Assembly: GCA_019055375.1 (NCBI GenBank) | Contig: JAHQIW010007155.1 | Location: 248,001-312,000 of the forward strand | Source of the DNA: Parelaphostrongylus tenuis | Lineage: Eukaryota > Nematoda > Chromadorea > Rhabditida > Metastrongylidae | DNA: 64,000 nt | Direction: 5' to 3' | Shown here: one piece after another, positions 12,417 through 23,000 of the stretch | How positions within the stretch are numbered: the first letter of the stretch is position 1 | Layout: the number at the start of each line of letters is the position of its first letter | Position numbers and translations under genes: made by a program | The notes under the pieces: model-generated | What the model was told of the DNA's origin: nothing | Databases searched by the model: none | Seen by the model: only the letters and a program-made list of their open reading frames with translations

Positions 12417-12466
12417 GGGTCACTGACGACGAGGTCCGAAACCTCCGAAACACCAGTGTATGGCCC
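12417..12466 (+). ncRNA. Hammerhead ribozyme motif (HHR3)
   Basis: GGGUCA, CUGACGA, C, GAGGU-CCGAA-ACCUC, C, GAA, ACAC-CA-GUGU, A, UGGCCC. Helix I (GGGUCA with UGGCCC) has six pairs including one G.U; helix II has five pairs above a C.C mismatch at 10.1/11.1; helix III has four pairs with a CA loop; UA precedes the cleavage site. The catalytic boxes CUGANGA and GAAA are intact. The flanking 'ctgacgtacaaaactc' links it to the repeat family at 34.5, 52.3 and 55.2 kb. Confidence 0.7.
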
Positions 12467-12527
12467 TGACGTACAAAACTCATTTAGGCTTTAAGCATTC
12501 TTTTTTGGAAGTATTTTGAATGTTTAT

Positions 12528-12565
12528 TGCGAGGTTCAAAAGACAGTCGATGTTATAGATCTATC
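12528..12565. repeat. Short direct repeat
   Basis: 'acagtcgatgttatagatc' occurs here and near 12,270, both preceded by 'gcgag.ttcaaaa'. Probably fragments of the same repeat. Confidence 0.4.
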
Positions 12566-13002
12566 TTAAATTATTGACAAATGCAAACGGCTCATGATCT
12601 TCAAAAATTTATCGCTCAGCATGACATCCGCTCTATAGAACACCTTCCAAAAACCCTGCTCCCTGGCACGGTTATGTATCGGAAATAGGTGGCGGATCAA
12701 AAAATTCTCTGACGTACTGATGGACGGCAGAATTCACCTACATGAGGTCTTATGAAGGACGTTTGGAACGACAACGATTGCAAAAGTTTGGGGAATTGCT
12801 CTTAGGTTATCAAACTAAATAAAAAAATGTGTAGAGTCCCGTAAAATTAGTGCACATGTTCACTGGTAGACTTCGTCACAATAGCCTATATCCTTGGCGC
12901 AAAAAATTAGATGTTAAAAAGTTCAATACCCATCAAGCGACAGAATAAATTCTCTTGTACAATTCTATAGAAGTCTCAACTTCTGAAGTATGCTGACAAC
13001 AA

Positions 13003-13285
13003 TTGAAAAGTTCGACTATCTATAAACCTCGGCATCGATAATTGATATGTGTAAATCGAAAGAACTTCTCCTGATTAGCTGACACTAGGTTGGTAGAGTA
13101 GTAGCAGTAATAGTTCGGCTGACGTTCAGCGACTTGTCTTCTTCAGAGCTTGGACGTATGTGGTATTATGGAAGAAGGCAGGTCACCGAAATCACTATTT
13201 TATCACTACTACTTTGCCAACTTGGCGTCAGCTAGTCAAGATAAGTTCTTTCGATTTACACATATTCTTATAACGGGAAATCCTT
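13003..13285. repeat. PLE pLTR-type repeat plus inverted half copy
   Basis: Contains 'aaaagttcgactatctataa' and 'ctgattagctgacactaggt', then an inverted stretch 'ttggcgtcagctagtcaaga' at 13,215-13,255. The region forms a foldback around 13,190. Confidence 0.5.
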
Positions 13286-13419
13286 ATGATTTACCAGTGA
13301 GCTAACTTCGTGACGTGCTCTATCAGTTTTGACGGACTATTACTTGTTTCCTACGTTTCACTCGTAAAACGGTGGCGTTTAGTTACTGTATATAATGGAA
13401 AACATCAAAATTGGAAGAT

Positions 13420-13712
13420 GAAAAAAAGATTAAGCTCTTGGCGGTGATCAATCCGTAAGGGATGCGCCAAGCATTCGTCTTCAATTTTTAACTTCGTTTA
13501 GGATGACTGAATGCATATCTGGCCTTCACAATGGCTCGCGGTGGCCTCCCATTGTACTGAGTTAGTGCTGCTTAACCTCCCGACAGGCCTGAGATCAGTT
13601 TGGTACCAATTTACCGGACTCCGCAGGGATGGATGGCTTGGTGAGCCATAAGCGCGGGATCGAACATTGACCTCGTGTGACGTAGAGCACTTCTGAACCA
13701 CTGCGCTGCATG
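13420..13712 (-). repeat. tRNA-derived SINE, family S1
   Basis: Read on the minus strand: 'gagcacatgcagcgcagtgg' (A box), 'caatgttcgatcccgcgc' (B box), S1 body, ending 'cgcatcccttacggattgat'. Confidence 0.7.
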
Positions 13713-14514
13713 TGCTCTTAAATTAGAAGATATATCTACAATGTTCTTAGTGCAACGTTATACAATTGACTGAATGCCAATAAAGGTATGATCACCTAGT
13801 AAAGGACGAGCAAACACCTGATTGAGTAACGAAAATTGCACTCCTCTTCATGATTCGCGCTGCGTGCAACGATTTCAGCTGCCGTCTCGAACGAGTCAAT
13901 CTGATAACTCCAATTTATGAAACGAGTACAGTACAAAATTGTAGCCCTGGAGCGATAAAACGCGTGATTGCATGAAACGCCGTAACGAACCAAAGCTTTT
14001 GATCGTTGAAGTGTGTTACTAATCAGTAAGTCATTGGATAAATGCAGGCTCCTCATGACACTACTATTTTTTGCATTGAAGTTTAATCTCGTCGGAATCC
14101 TTCTTTCGAGCTGTTCATGAGAAAAAAACATCAGCATTTTTTTTCAAAGCATAAGAGGGTATCTTTACATCATGAGACGGATTACAACACATCCACAGAA
14201 ATTTTGAAGAGTAGCTATACAACGGAGGAAGCAAAGCGACACTTCAAAAAGCCTCTTAGCCAACGACTGGCTACTACGGTTATTTAGCATGATGGTGATT
14301 AAATTCAATTTACCCGCGAGAGTTACCGGTCCAGTCCTGGGCAGTACCTTGCTCTCCATTGCCCAATAAGTGAAACACCTTACCGTTTTTCATTCAAGCT
14401 ACTTATATGTTTATTTTGCGCTACCGTTCTTCACATCAGCTTGCGTGCCAGGCATTTCTTACGTTTTATTAGTTTTCTCCTGGCGTGCATCCTGCGTGTA
14501 TACACACCTACACG

Positions 14515-14795
14515 CCAGGATATCGAAAATAAGATGGCCGGACGCGTGATGCCTTTCAACGACAATTGATGGACGAGAGCCGTTACCGACTGGAATTCCT
14601 CGGGACATCAAGCGCCCTACAGAAAGACCATCGACCCGTTGGTCCGATTCTTCACGAAAGCTATAGCATAAAGATATGATGCTCAGCGAATCATTAGAGC
14701 GAGGAGGGCCCACTAGGGCTACTCGCGCACGCGATAGGGAAAAATGGAAGGGTTGCTGGTAGCGCGCTCAGTCACTCGACGATCAACGGGACGAT
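14515..14795 (+). mobile_element. RTE LINE 3'-end fragment
   Basis: The frame gives DGREPLPTGIPRDIKRPTE, RWSDSSRKL and GPTRATRARDREKW, the C-terminal tail seen in the other RTE copies. Stops are present. Confidence 0.6.
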
Positions 14796-14844
14796 AGGTG
14801 ATACAGGTGATTAGTTTTCTTGCACGTCCTTCACAAAAGCCTTC

Positions 14845-14960
14845 AAACACTTCACGCAACGCTTCCGCTGCTACTTGAGGATTTCGCCCTCCTTACGAAT
14901 GTCACGGAATGTTGTGTTGGTTGAGATGACTCTCCTTGTGATCTTGGAGGTTGCCGAGTG
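14845..14960 (-). repeat. S2 SINE fragment
   Basis: 'gaggatttcgccctccttac' and 'gactctccttgtgatcttgg' match the minus-orientation S2 copy at 15,425-15,615. Confidence 0.4.
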
Positions 14961-15100
14961 AAGGTGTTTATAGAGGTATTCGTTGAGTGAATGTGAGTGT
15001 TGGCAAAAGGGACCCTTTGCTTCTTGAGACACGTATCACTAATTACTACACTACCCAACCTCCACTCGAGAAATCACGAGGTTGTTCGATCAGATTTCAG

Positions 15101-15277
15101 ATTTCGACATATTCAAACAAGATTTTGAAGCTTTATCATTCGACGCTGATCTTGTCTGGGCGTCTGAATGAAAACGTCAAACTTCTTCTCAACTCAGGCG
15201 ACCTTGCGGAGAGAATGAAACAACTGCTGTCGCAGTACGACCCTTCCCCCTATTGGAACACCTTCCAGCCACGATAA
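15101..15277 (+). CDS. Possible terminal exon, unknown
   Basis: After an acceptor 'cagatttcag' an open frame reads ISTYSNKILKLYHSTLILSG.., ends ..SQYDPSPYWNTFQPR and stops at 15,277. Composition is coding-like, but no partner exon was found and another frame is also open over part of it. No homology recognised. Confidence 0.2.
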   Translation: MSTYSNKILKLYHSTLILSGRLNENVKLLLNSGDLAERMKQLLSQYDPSPYWNTFQPR

Positions 15278-15424
15278 GGCGATAAATTATTAGGTGGCTT
15301 CCAACGAAATGCTGTAACAATAGCTTCATATTCATTTTCTCATTTTATCTGACGCGTACCACTGCTCCTTTTCTTTTTTTTTTTTTTACTTAGCGCGTCC
15401 TCGTGTTTCTAGCAGTTGACTCGT

Positions 15425-15615
15425 TCCTCGCTTGCTTAAGGATTTCGTCTTCTTCACGAACGTCTTAGAATACTGGTCGAGCACGTCTCCTTGCAGTCTC
15501 GGCGATAGCCAGGATGGGAGGTCCGTTATTGATTGCGAGAAGATGCTGGGGGCGGTGGGGGTTCTGTTCCGCATCGAGCCGCGCCGAACATCATTAGCCA
15601 CTGGGCCACCATGAC
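15425..15615 (-). repeat. tRNA-derived SINE, family S2
   Basis: The minus strand begins 'gtggcccagtggctaatgat' (A box). The body '..tggctatcgccgagactgc' and '..cgaaatccttaagcaagcg' is shared with other S2 copies. Confidence 0.55.
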
Positions 15616-15624
15616 GATACCACT

Positions 15625-15732
15625 TTAACCCTTCCCACTATCATTTCTTGGGAGCGCCAAGCTCAATGCGATAATAATTAACGCACACAAGCACCACGCA
15701 CGTTCATGAGGCCGCAACTGATTGTCGACCAT
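15625..15732 (-). CDS. Possible first exon or micro-ORF with signal anchor
   Basis: ATG at 15,732 starts MVDNQLRPHERAWCLC followed by a hydrophobic run ALIIIALSLALP, and stops at 15,625 unless spliced at 'gata|gtggga'. It lies beside a GC-richer, repeat-poor stretch (15,690-16,080). No homologue recognised and no second exon found. Confidence 0.2.
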   Translation of the reverse strand: MVDNQLRPHERAWCLCALIIIALSLALPRNDSGKG

Positions 15733-15739
15733 CGTCTCC

Positions 15740-16470
15740 GTGATGGAAATCTCGTCTCACACTGGAAAACTCGTCCTGCGTCTTTTGCAGAACACTCGTC
15801 CTCTCTAGTTCATCTCGTTACATTCTAACTTTACAAGGAACATGCAGTTTCGTATCCGAGCCGTGCGAAACGTCAAGTCTCACTCAACTAACTGTAATGG
15901 TGACGTCGCGTCTCGTAGGAAAGCAGGCAGACAGCTCGGACGCATGCATAACACGCAGATACCGCCCGCTTGGACTGCCGCGGAAGCGACGACGCGACGG
16001 CGCCTGCCTATCTAACGGCGGCCTTTGGAGGGTTAAAGCTTATGCAAATAAACCCTTCCCGTTCCCCCACCGAATTCACGTGTAATGTCTTCGCCATTGC
16101 GACTCAAAACACTATCGCTCCAAAACGCCACCAAACGCTAAAATGCAAGCCGGCCAATCACCTGTCTGTCAACGCGTCGTTGCAAGAAACTCTTGAAGTC
16201 ATCAGTTCATGATTCTATGGATATTTCCTTACTTACTACTTTTTTTCTCTCTTTTTACTTCTGAATTGTTCGCTAATAGTCGGAGTCTGTGGTCGCTGAT
16301 ATTCTCTTTTTCTCCAAAGTCCCTTATTTTTCTCCGAAGGAAATCCCTTTTAGAAAATAATTTGCTTTTTTTCCCGACAGAATTCGACTTGTGCCAAGCT
16401 GGAAGTTGTAGTCAGCAAGAAGTATTTTTTTAGTCCGCTTTATAGCAGTTATATATTATGAATGCATATT
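15740..16470. other. GC-richer unique stretch, possible promoter region
   Basis: 15,900-16,080 is CpG-rich relative to its surroundings. On the minus strand it contains 'tttatttgcataagc', an octamer-like POU site. ORFs on the plus strand here show no domain. Confidence 0.2.
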
Positions 16471-16479
16471 CTATAATGT

Positions 16480-16705
16480 TAGGTGATATGTTAAACCCCG
16501 AAATTTCGGCGGGGAATCGAACCCGCACTTCACCGTTTCCGCGGTGCTTGATACAAATCTGGCAAATTGATACGGTGGTGTCGCATAGAGAGTGATAGCA
16601 GAACAGGAGCCTCGGTAGTGCAGTTGGTTAGGCAACGCTCCCGCGGGAAAGGTGAGGTGCGGGTTCGATCCCGTTTGAGGTTTCGAGGTTCTGCATATCA
16701 CCCAA
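16480..16705. repeat. Two tRNA-like SINE fragments (S3) in inverted orientation
   Basis: Minus copy 16,480-16,560: 'gtgaagtgcgggttcgattc' with 'gatatg'. Plus copy 16,620-16,705: 'ggtagtgcagttggttagg' (A box), 'gcgggttcgatcccg' (B box), then 'gcatatcaccc'. T- and acceptor-stem pairing is imperfect, so neither is called a functional tRNA gene. Confidence 0.55.
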
Positions 16706-16760
16706 GGATGCCTCGGAGTTGTTTTTGAGTGTTATGGACATCGTAGAAGTGATTTTTAGT

Positions 16761-16774
16761 GTTTTTTTTTTCAG
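16761..16774 (+). promoter_or_regulatory. Spliced-leader trans-splice acceptor of pbs-4
   Basis: A poly-T run ending 'ttttcag' lies four bases before the pbs-4 ATG (16,779), typical of nematode SL acceptors. Confidence 0.6.
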
Positions 16775-16778
16775 GAAA

Positions 16779-19735
16779 ATGGCTGGTGGGATGCATTTTC
16801 TGATTGGTATTTCCACGAACGATTATGTACTTTTGGCCAGCGATAAAGCGACGTTCGCTTATGGAGCAGTTCTAGCGGATTCAGGTATGCGTTCAGACAC
16901 TTTTTCTCTTCGTTTATGCAAAAAAAAACATTCCGTCGCTTCTGTTTCCTGTGCTTTCATCGAAGAGCACGTATGGCGCATAGGTAGGTGCTCTGTGACA
17001 CGCGTGGTCGATGGTTCGATCCCGTGCTCAGGCTTCTATCTCTCCGGAGTCGGTGAATTGGTAGCAGTTTTGTCTGGGAGGATAGAAGCACTGACTCAGT
17101 AGGATCTTTCTGATTGTAAGAAACAAATGAAAAACCGACCCCATTCGCTGAAGAAGTTTTCATTAGGAGTGTTAATAATCATTCGAAATCTGAGACTTCG
17201 TAGTACAGCCCTACTACATGACTGCTTTTTCAAAACACAGTTTTATAGCGCTGTGATCTTCATACAAAACTATGTCTTAGACGCCCATATTTTTCGCCGG
17301 ACGGAACTCATTCCTTGGACTATTAGTACTCATTCGATAGCGTAATCGTTGCTGATTCCAACGCTGTAAGTATATCCTGAAAAGACCGTTTCTCTGAAAT
17401 GCAGCAGGTAAAATAAGTTGAATTGCCATCTGTGACCAAAGTGGACTCCGGCCAATTCACGTGCGGCTGGTTGATGGAGCCACGCGATCGGTGCTATGTC
17501 TATCGGCTGCCTCAGCCAGGCGCACGTGAACTGACCGGAGTCCACCTTGGTCGCAGATGGGAATTCAACTTATTTTACCTGTTGTGTTTCAGGGAAACGG
17601 CCCTTTACAGGATGTAAGCACAGCGTTGGAATCAGCAACGATTACGTTGCCGAATGATTACAAATAGTCCAAGGAAAGAACTCTGTCCGGCTAGAAATAT
17701 GCATGTTCAAGGCTGCTTTTGTCTTGAACTTTACAGCTTTATAAAAGAGTATTTTGATTAACCGGCGACGTGGGTCTTTAGCTAGAAATCTAAGCCTTTG
17801 AATGATACTAACAGTCCTATGATAAGTTCCTGCCAATCGAATAAGGTCGGATGTTTTTAATTGTTCCTTTGTAATCAAAAAGATCCACTTAGTATATCAG
17901 CAGGATACCTCGAGTCATTGTAAAGGCCAGAGATGCGTTCTGTCACCCTAAACGAAGTTGAAAATCGAAGATGAATGCATGGCGCATCCCTCAGGAACCG
18001 AGCATTGACGAGAGCCTCTAGCTTTCATGTTTTATTAAGTAGGTATTGTTGTTATGGGAATTTACGTATGGTGAAATAAGGGCTCTATTCTACCTGAGAT
18101 GGCAAACAAATGCAACTGAATGGGATTGTTTCAAGCATACGCAATCTCCATTTTGTCTAGTCATTAACTAGGAGTTTATGTTTTTGTTCATTCCAGTATA
18201 GCAATTTAAGAGAACGATAAGGAATATCGCCTTGGAAAGAAGCTCACAATGATGTGCATTGGTGAAGAAGGGGATGTAGCACAGTTTGGTGATTGGACGA
18301 AACGAAATATTAGACTTTATGCTATTCGAAATGGTAAGGTAATGTGTGAACTGTCCCTCAAATCCTTTTACAAGTAGCTTTTTCTTGATTTCTTTTTCAG
18401 GTTATGAGTTATCCCCGGATAGCGCACATCATTGGATTCGTCGTGGAATTGCTGAGGCGCTGCGTACTGAAGATTATTATATTGTTGACGTCCTGCTTGG
18501 AGGGTAGGCGCCTAGTAGATAATCACTTTGAAATTCCTGATTTATTGTCTTTTTTCTTGTTAAAATGTTTTAGAGAGATCATTTAGTGACCGTTATACAT
18601 TTACTGAGAAAGTTTAGATATGATGACAAGCAGGGAAAGGCTTTTCTTGGTTCAGTTGACTACCTTGGTAATGGACTTAGCAACCAGGTAATTCTCGTTC
18701 CAATAAAGAACTCCTAAGGTTCTGCTAACTTCTGTAGGAGTTAGAAGAGACATCTCGCGAACTAACCTTTTCTCTGAATAATACCTTACTGTCATTATCA
18801 TAAGTTTAACTTTTAATCAATTATGCCGACGTTCAGTAAGACTCATCTTTCAAATTGTTTTGAAGAGATACTTCAGTTTCTACATTTGACATTTTTCAGC
18901 CATATTTATTTCGTGGTTTCTGTGGTCGTTTTTGTTATGCTATAATGGATCGAGAATACAAGAAAGGTGAGGATAATGTCGTGTTTATTTTAGATCAAAT
19001 TTTGAAGTGAATTTGGTGTTAAGATCGAAATTAATTGTATAATTAAAATATCTCACAATCCCACCATTGTAGACATGACTGAGGCTGAGGGTCTTTCACT
19101 CCTAAATAAATGTATAGCTGAGGCAAAACGAAGATTTGTTGCAAACATTCCAGGATATAAGGTATTTTTAATTCGAAAACTTTGTATGCACTTTACACTC
19201 CATTGATTTTTCACATATGATTATCAGCAAAAGGGTTTAATGTGATTGTACTCATGACTGTTAGAGCGCTGTGGCGCAGTGGTTAGAGGTCTCTGTGACG
19301 CGCACTAATCGGTCGACCGATGGTCGATGGTTCGATTCCACAATCGAGGTTTACCAAGCTTTTCGTCCTTCCGCGGTCGGTGAATTGGCATCAGATTTGT
19401 CTGGAAGATAGCAGCACTGATCCTAGACATCACCGTGATGACCTTGTGATGGTCGGATTTGCAATACAACCTTTAAGAGTGCGCGTATAAAACGAATACT
19501 TGGTACATTCCTCAGGATTGATCAACGCTGAGAGCTTGATCCCTCAGAACTTTCACTGAACATAGGATGGTCAAAAGCATATCCCATAAATCTACCTTGT
19601 TGTTTGGATGTTTGTTTTTGGATATTTTTATGAAATCTGTAGAGCAACTGGAGCGTATTTTCGGGCTGTGATTATTTTCAGGTGGTTGTTATCGACAAGA
19701 ATGGATACAGACATCTGGGCGACATCAAAGTCTGA
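16779..19735 (+). CDS. pbs-4: 20S proteasome beta-4 subunit (PSMB2 orthologue)
   Basis: Seven exons, all in phase: 16779-16884, 18211-18333, 18401-18503, 18618-18687, 18900-18966, 19073-19161, 19682-19735 (612 nt, 203 aa; human PSMB2 has 201). The family forms a structural, non-catalytic ring subunit of the 20S core; as expected there is no propeptide or catalytic Thr1, and the protein opens almost directly with HFLIGISTNDYVLLASD. Other family blocks: MMCIGEEGDVAQF, IRNGYELSPDSAHHWIRR, VDVLLGGYDDKQG, SVDYLGNGLSNQ, NKCIAEAKRRF and the C-terminal VVVIDKNGYRHLGDI. The start is supported by an SL-type acceptor four bases upstream. Intron 1 is enlarged by a SINE split by an M1 foldback element; intron 6 holds another SINE. 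The gene is tail to tail with mrrf-1, 332 bp apart. All introns are GT-AG; no breaks. Confidence 0.93.
16964..18030 (+). repeat. S1 SINE interrupted by an M1 foldback insertion
   Basis: The 5' part (16,964-17,100) has 'gcacgtatggcgcataggta' and 'gatggttcgatcccgtgc'. The 3' part resumes at about 17,895 ('gagtcattgtaaaggccaga') and ends 'ggcgcatccctcagg'. The M1 element 17,101-17,886 separates them, showing order of insertion. All of it lies in intron 1 of pbs-4. Confidence 0.65.
17101..17886. repeat. Foldback MITE, family M1, copy 2
   Basis: Terminal inverted repeats 'ggatctttctgattgtaag' and 'ttgtaatcaaaaagatcc'. The centre is a strong palindrome ('gtggactccggccaattcac' near 17,432 against 'gaactgaccggagtccac' near 17,528). 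Arms match copies at 0.5-1.3 kb and 22.0-22.9 kb. Confidence 0.75.
19263..19555 (+). repeat. tRNA-derived SINE, family S1
   Basis: Well-preserved head: 'gcgctgtggcgcagtggtta' (A box) and 'cgatggttcgattccaca' (B box), then the S1 body ending '..ctcaggattgatcaacgc'. Lies in intron 6 of pbs-4. Confidence 0.7.
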
Positions 19736-20067
19736 GTTCTGAAAAAGATGGGCCTACGGGTGTTGTCTCGAATGTACCGTAGTAAAGAGTTGTTACTTGT
19801 TTCTCGTGCAATTATCATTGATATTATCATGTTTTTCTCATTGGATTGTGCACGTTTATGGATATCAAGTCCAAAGTTTATTGTCAATCTAACCGTAAGC
19901 ATGAAATCACTCAAATCTTGGAATATATATATTCTAAAAGGTGAACAAGATAGAGAAGTTTGAAAGGAATATCACATTTCACAATTCTTTTTTTTTCAGT
20001 TAGAATTGTGAAAGTGTCCTGAATATAACTTTCCTCTATTTACATGAAAATGCCTTCAAATGAAATT

Positions 20068-23000
20068 CTACACTATCTCGGTCAATAGCTCCTTTCGTTT
20101 GATTTCGATGAGTTCACCGCCTCGTTTTTCCATAGCGTGTTTAAGATCGAGGAGTAATTGACGTGTATGTCGTAAATCGTCTTGGTTCGTTATTGACTGA
20201 TTTGACTTCCTCTCGAATCGAGTGTAAATCTTAACGAATTTTTCACATATATGAAAGAGACTAAATCTAACGAAGACAATGTTCATATGGAATGGACTGG
20301 TTTGAATGCTCCTTTCACGCTAAACGGAAAGATCATCTCCGAACGCTCCAGTTACACCTATCATAGGTCGGGAATTCAATATGATGGAGGACTCGGCTCC
20401 AAAGTCGAGCAGTAAGAAGCAAGCGGCCTGAGGAGCATCTAAGAGCATCGACGATAGTGAGGAGAACAGAGGACATCCTGACTCTGTGCCCATATTTTCG
20501 AATCGACAGTTTTCTCTGCTTTACGTATGCATCACATCAGTCTTGTTCGCTACTCAAGCAGGAAGAAAACACTCGACGTTATTGAACGCGCAAGTCGAAA
20601 GATCGACGAGGAATATCCTCGGATCTCACAAATGAAGGAATCCAAGTTCTGTTTAACGTAACCGAGCAGAAGTTATTGATGCCGTTCTATACGTCAGGAT
20701 ACCAAAGACAAGGTGGGCCGGGCACGACGTGGCTTAGCGACAACCGATAGACAAGAGCCGTTCCGACTGGATTCTTCGCGATGTCAAGCGCTTCACAGAG
20801 AGGTCACCGACCCGATGGTCCTCTTTCTTCTCGAAAAGATTAGAGAAATACAGTATGCTCAACAAGTTTTTGGAGTGAAAAGGACCCACGGTCTGTTTCT
20901 TGCACGCGATAGGGAAAAATGGAAGTATCACTGGTGCCCACTCGAGTCACTCGACGATCAATGAGACAATAGGTGATACAGGCTATATGAAGGAAAAACA
21001 AATTGCCTGGTAATCATTATTTGAGCCACGCATGTCAGTGGTCTGCTAATGATGGCTGACTTATAGAGCCCGATACACGTGTTTCGATCTTGCGATCTCG
21101 TCAGTCGGGCAGTTGCCCTTTCTCGTCTTTTGCTAATCTCTGTGGGTGCTCCAGTCCCCACAATAAGAGTTAGCGACGACGTACGATTTACACTCTATGT
21201 CCAGTAAAAAACTCACCAAACACACGTGTATCGGGCTCTATAAGTCAGCCCTCATTAACAGACCACTGACATGCGTGGCTCAAATAATGATTACCAGGCA
21301 TATTGAAATTTGAGCTGTGGTCTTAAGAAAACACTCGGAACAAAAGATATGATATATTGAAAACAAATTTCTTTGAAATACGTACATCGTTTAGCGCCTG
21401 CTTATAATCGTTCAATATTTTCCCTTTAGCGTCATGAGCAAGATGTTCTCGTCGTTCCCTGGTCATTCTTGGCACTGGTACGTACAGAACAACTCCTTCT
21501 TGTTGTGGAGTGACGTTGAGATGAGATTTCTAGATCAAGTGATTAGGAACTCTAAGCTAATCAAAGGATCATTTGCCTACCTGAATTGCTAGTTTTGCCC
21601 ATTTGATAGCGGTGGGATTGTCCGCGAAGTTGATCATGACCATCATTGGACTTTTCAGTGACACCCTACCAAGTGAAGACATTCTTTGCTCCTAAGATTA
21701 ATTGTTCACGATAGTGAAACATGAATGAGAAACAGTGTTGAGCACTTACACCACCTTTTTCCAGCGTCACAAGCATATCTTCATAAACACGAAGGTCGAC
21801 CTAAACAGAATGAACTTTAGACAGTGAAGACATCAATTCATTAAAAAAGTACCTGTATTGAAAAGTGTCTTGTAAGTTCTTCACCAAGAACTGCTTCCAC
21901 GTCCTTCATCTCTTTCATCGCTCCTTGAACAAAACTGTTGTTTTCTGAAGCTGTAAGAGCAGAGTGTAGTACATTGGAAGGCTGCTGAAAGAAACTCGTG
22001 ACAACTGTGAAACGAAGAAGAAATATCGAAATTATATGTTAGACGGCGAAAAATTGATATTCGAGCCAATTCGCTCGACAAGAATCTTTTATAGGAGTGT
22101 TAGGAATCATTCGAAAGCTTAAATCTTTGGCTACAGCGCTACGTAGCGGCTTTTCGGATAGACCTTTTTATAACGCTGTAGATCAATACAAAGTAAAATT
22201 ATGTTTCACACCCGCCGTGCATCTTCATTGTTACCACGCGTATAATTTGGTGAAAGCACGAAAAACGTATGAACGTGTAGAGGAAACCACGTCGTATCTG
22301 ACTCAATACTCAATAGCTTCACATAAAATTTCTTTCAATGTGGATAAAAAATTCTCAATTGAATAACAAGTTGCACCCCACATGTCTAACGCGCCAGGCT
22401 ATCGATCGATCGCCCCGCCTCCCAGCCCGTAGATTGGTCGGTTAACAAGCGCGCCGATTTGTGGGACTCGATCCTATTTCCCTGTTGCACTACAGTGAGA
22501 TAGTCATTCCAGGATATGAGCACAGCGTTGGAATCATTGAAATTTACGCTATTGAATGTTTACCAATAGCCTGAAGCTAGAGCTAGGTCCGACGAATTGT
22601 GGAACACAAATCTAAAAAGTTTTCCCAAAAAGCAAACACCTTTTTGAGCTGTTTAAGACTTTTGCTTTCAAAAGAATACAAGCACTCTAAAGAAAGAGAT
22701 CTGTCCAGCAAATGTAAGTGACATAAGAAAAAAATGCAAGGTCGTGTGAAAAATAATTTAATTTTGGATTTTACAGCGTTACATAAGGGTATTTCCAAAA
22801 ACCGGCCACATACCATGCTAAACAGAGATTCAAGCTTTCGAATAATTACCGACACTCTTATGCAAATCTTGTCCAGCGAATGAGGTCGAACATTCATTTG
22901 TCGCAGTCTAACATATGATTATCGAAATATTGGAAAATCGGTTTCTTACAAGGTCTTTAGAGTGCGTTGTATGAACGAGAATATTACATTCCACCTCACA

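Noticed and set aside
13796..14359. Two consecutive minus-strand ORFs (64 and 113 codons)
   Set aside because: The obvious splice between them does not keep the long frame open, and neither shows a recognisable motif. Possible but unsupported.
16620..16705. tRNA gene
   Set aside because: A and B boxes are present, but the T stem and acceptor stem do not pair properly, and the same segment recurs as a repeat.
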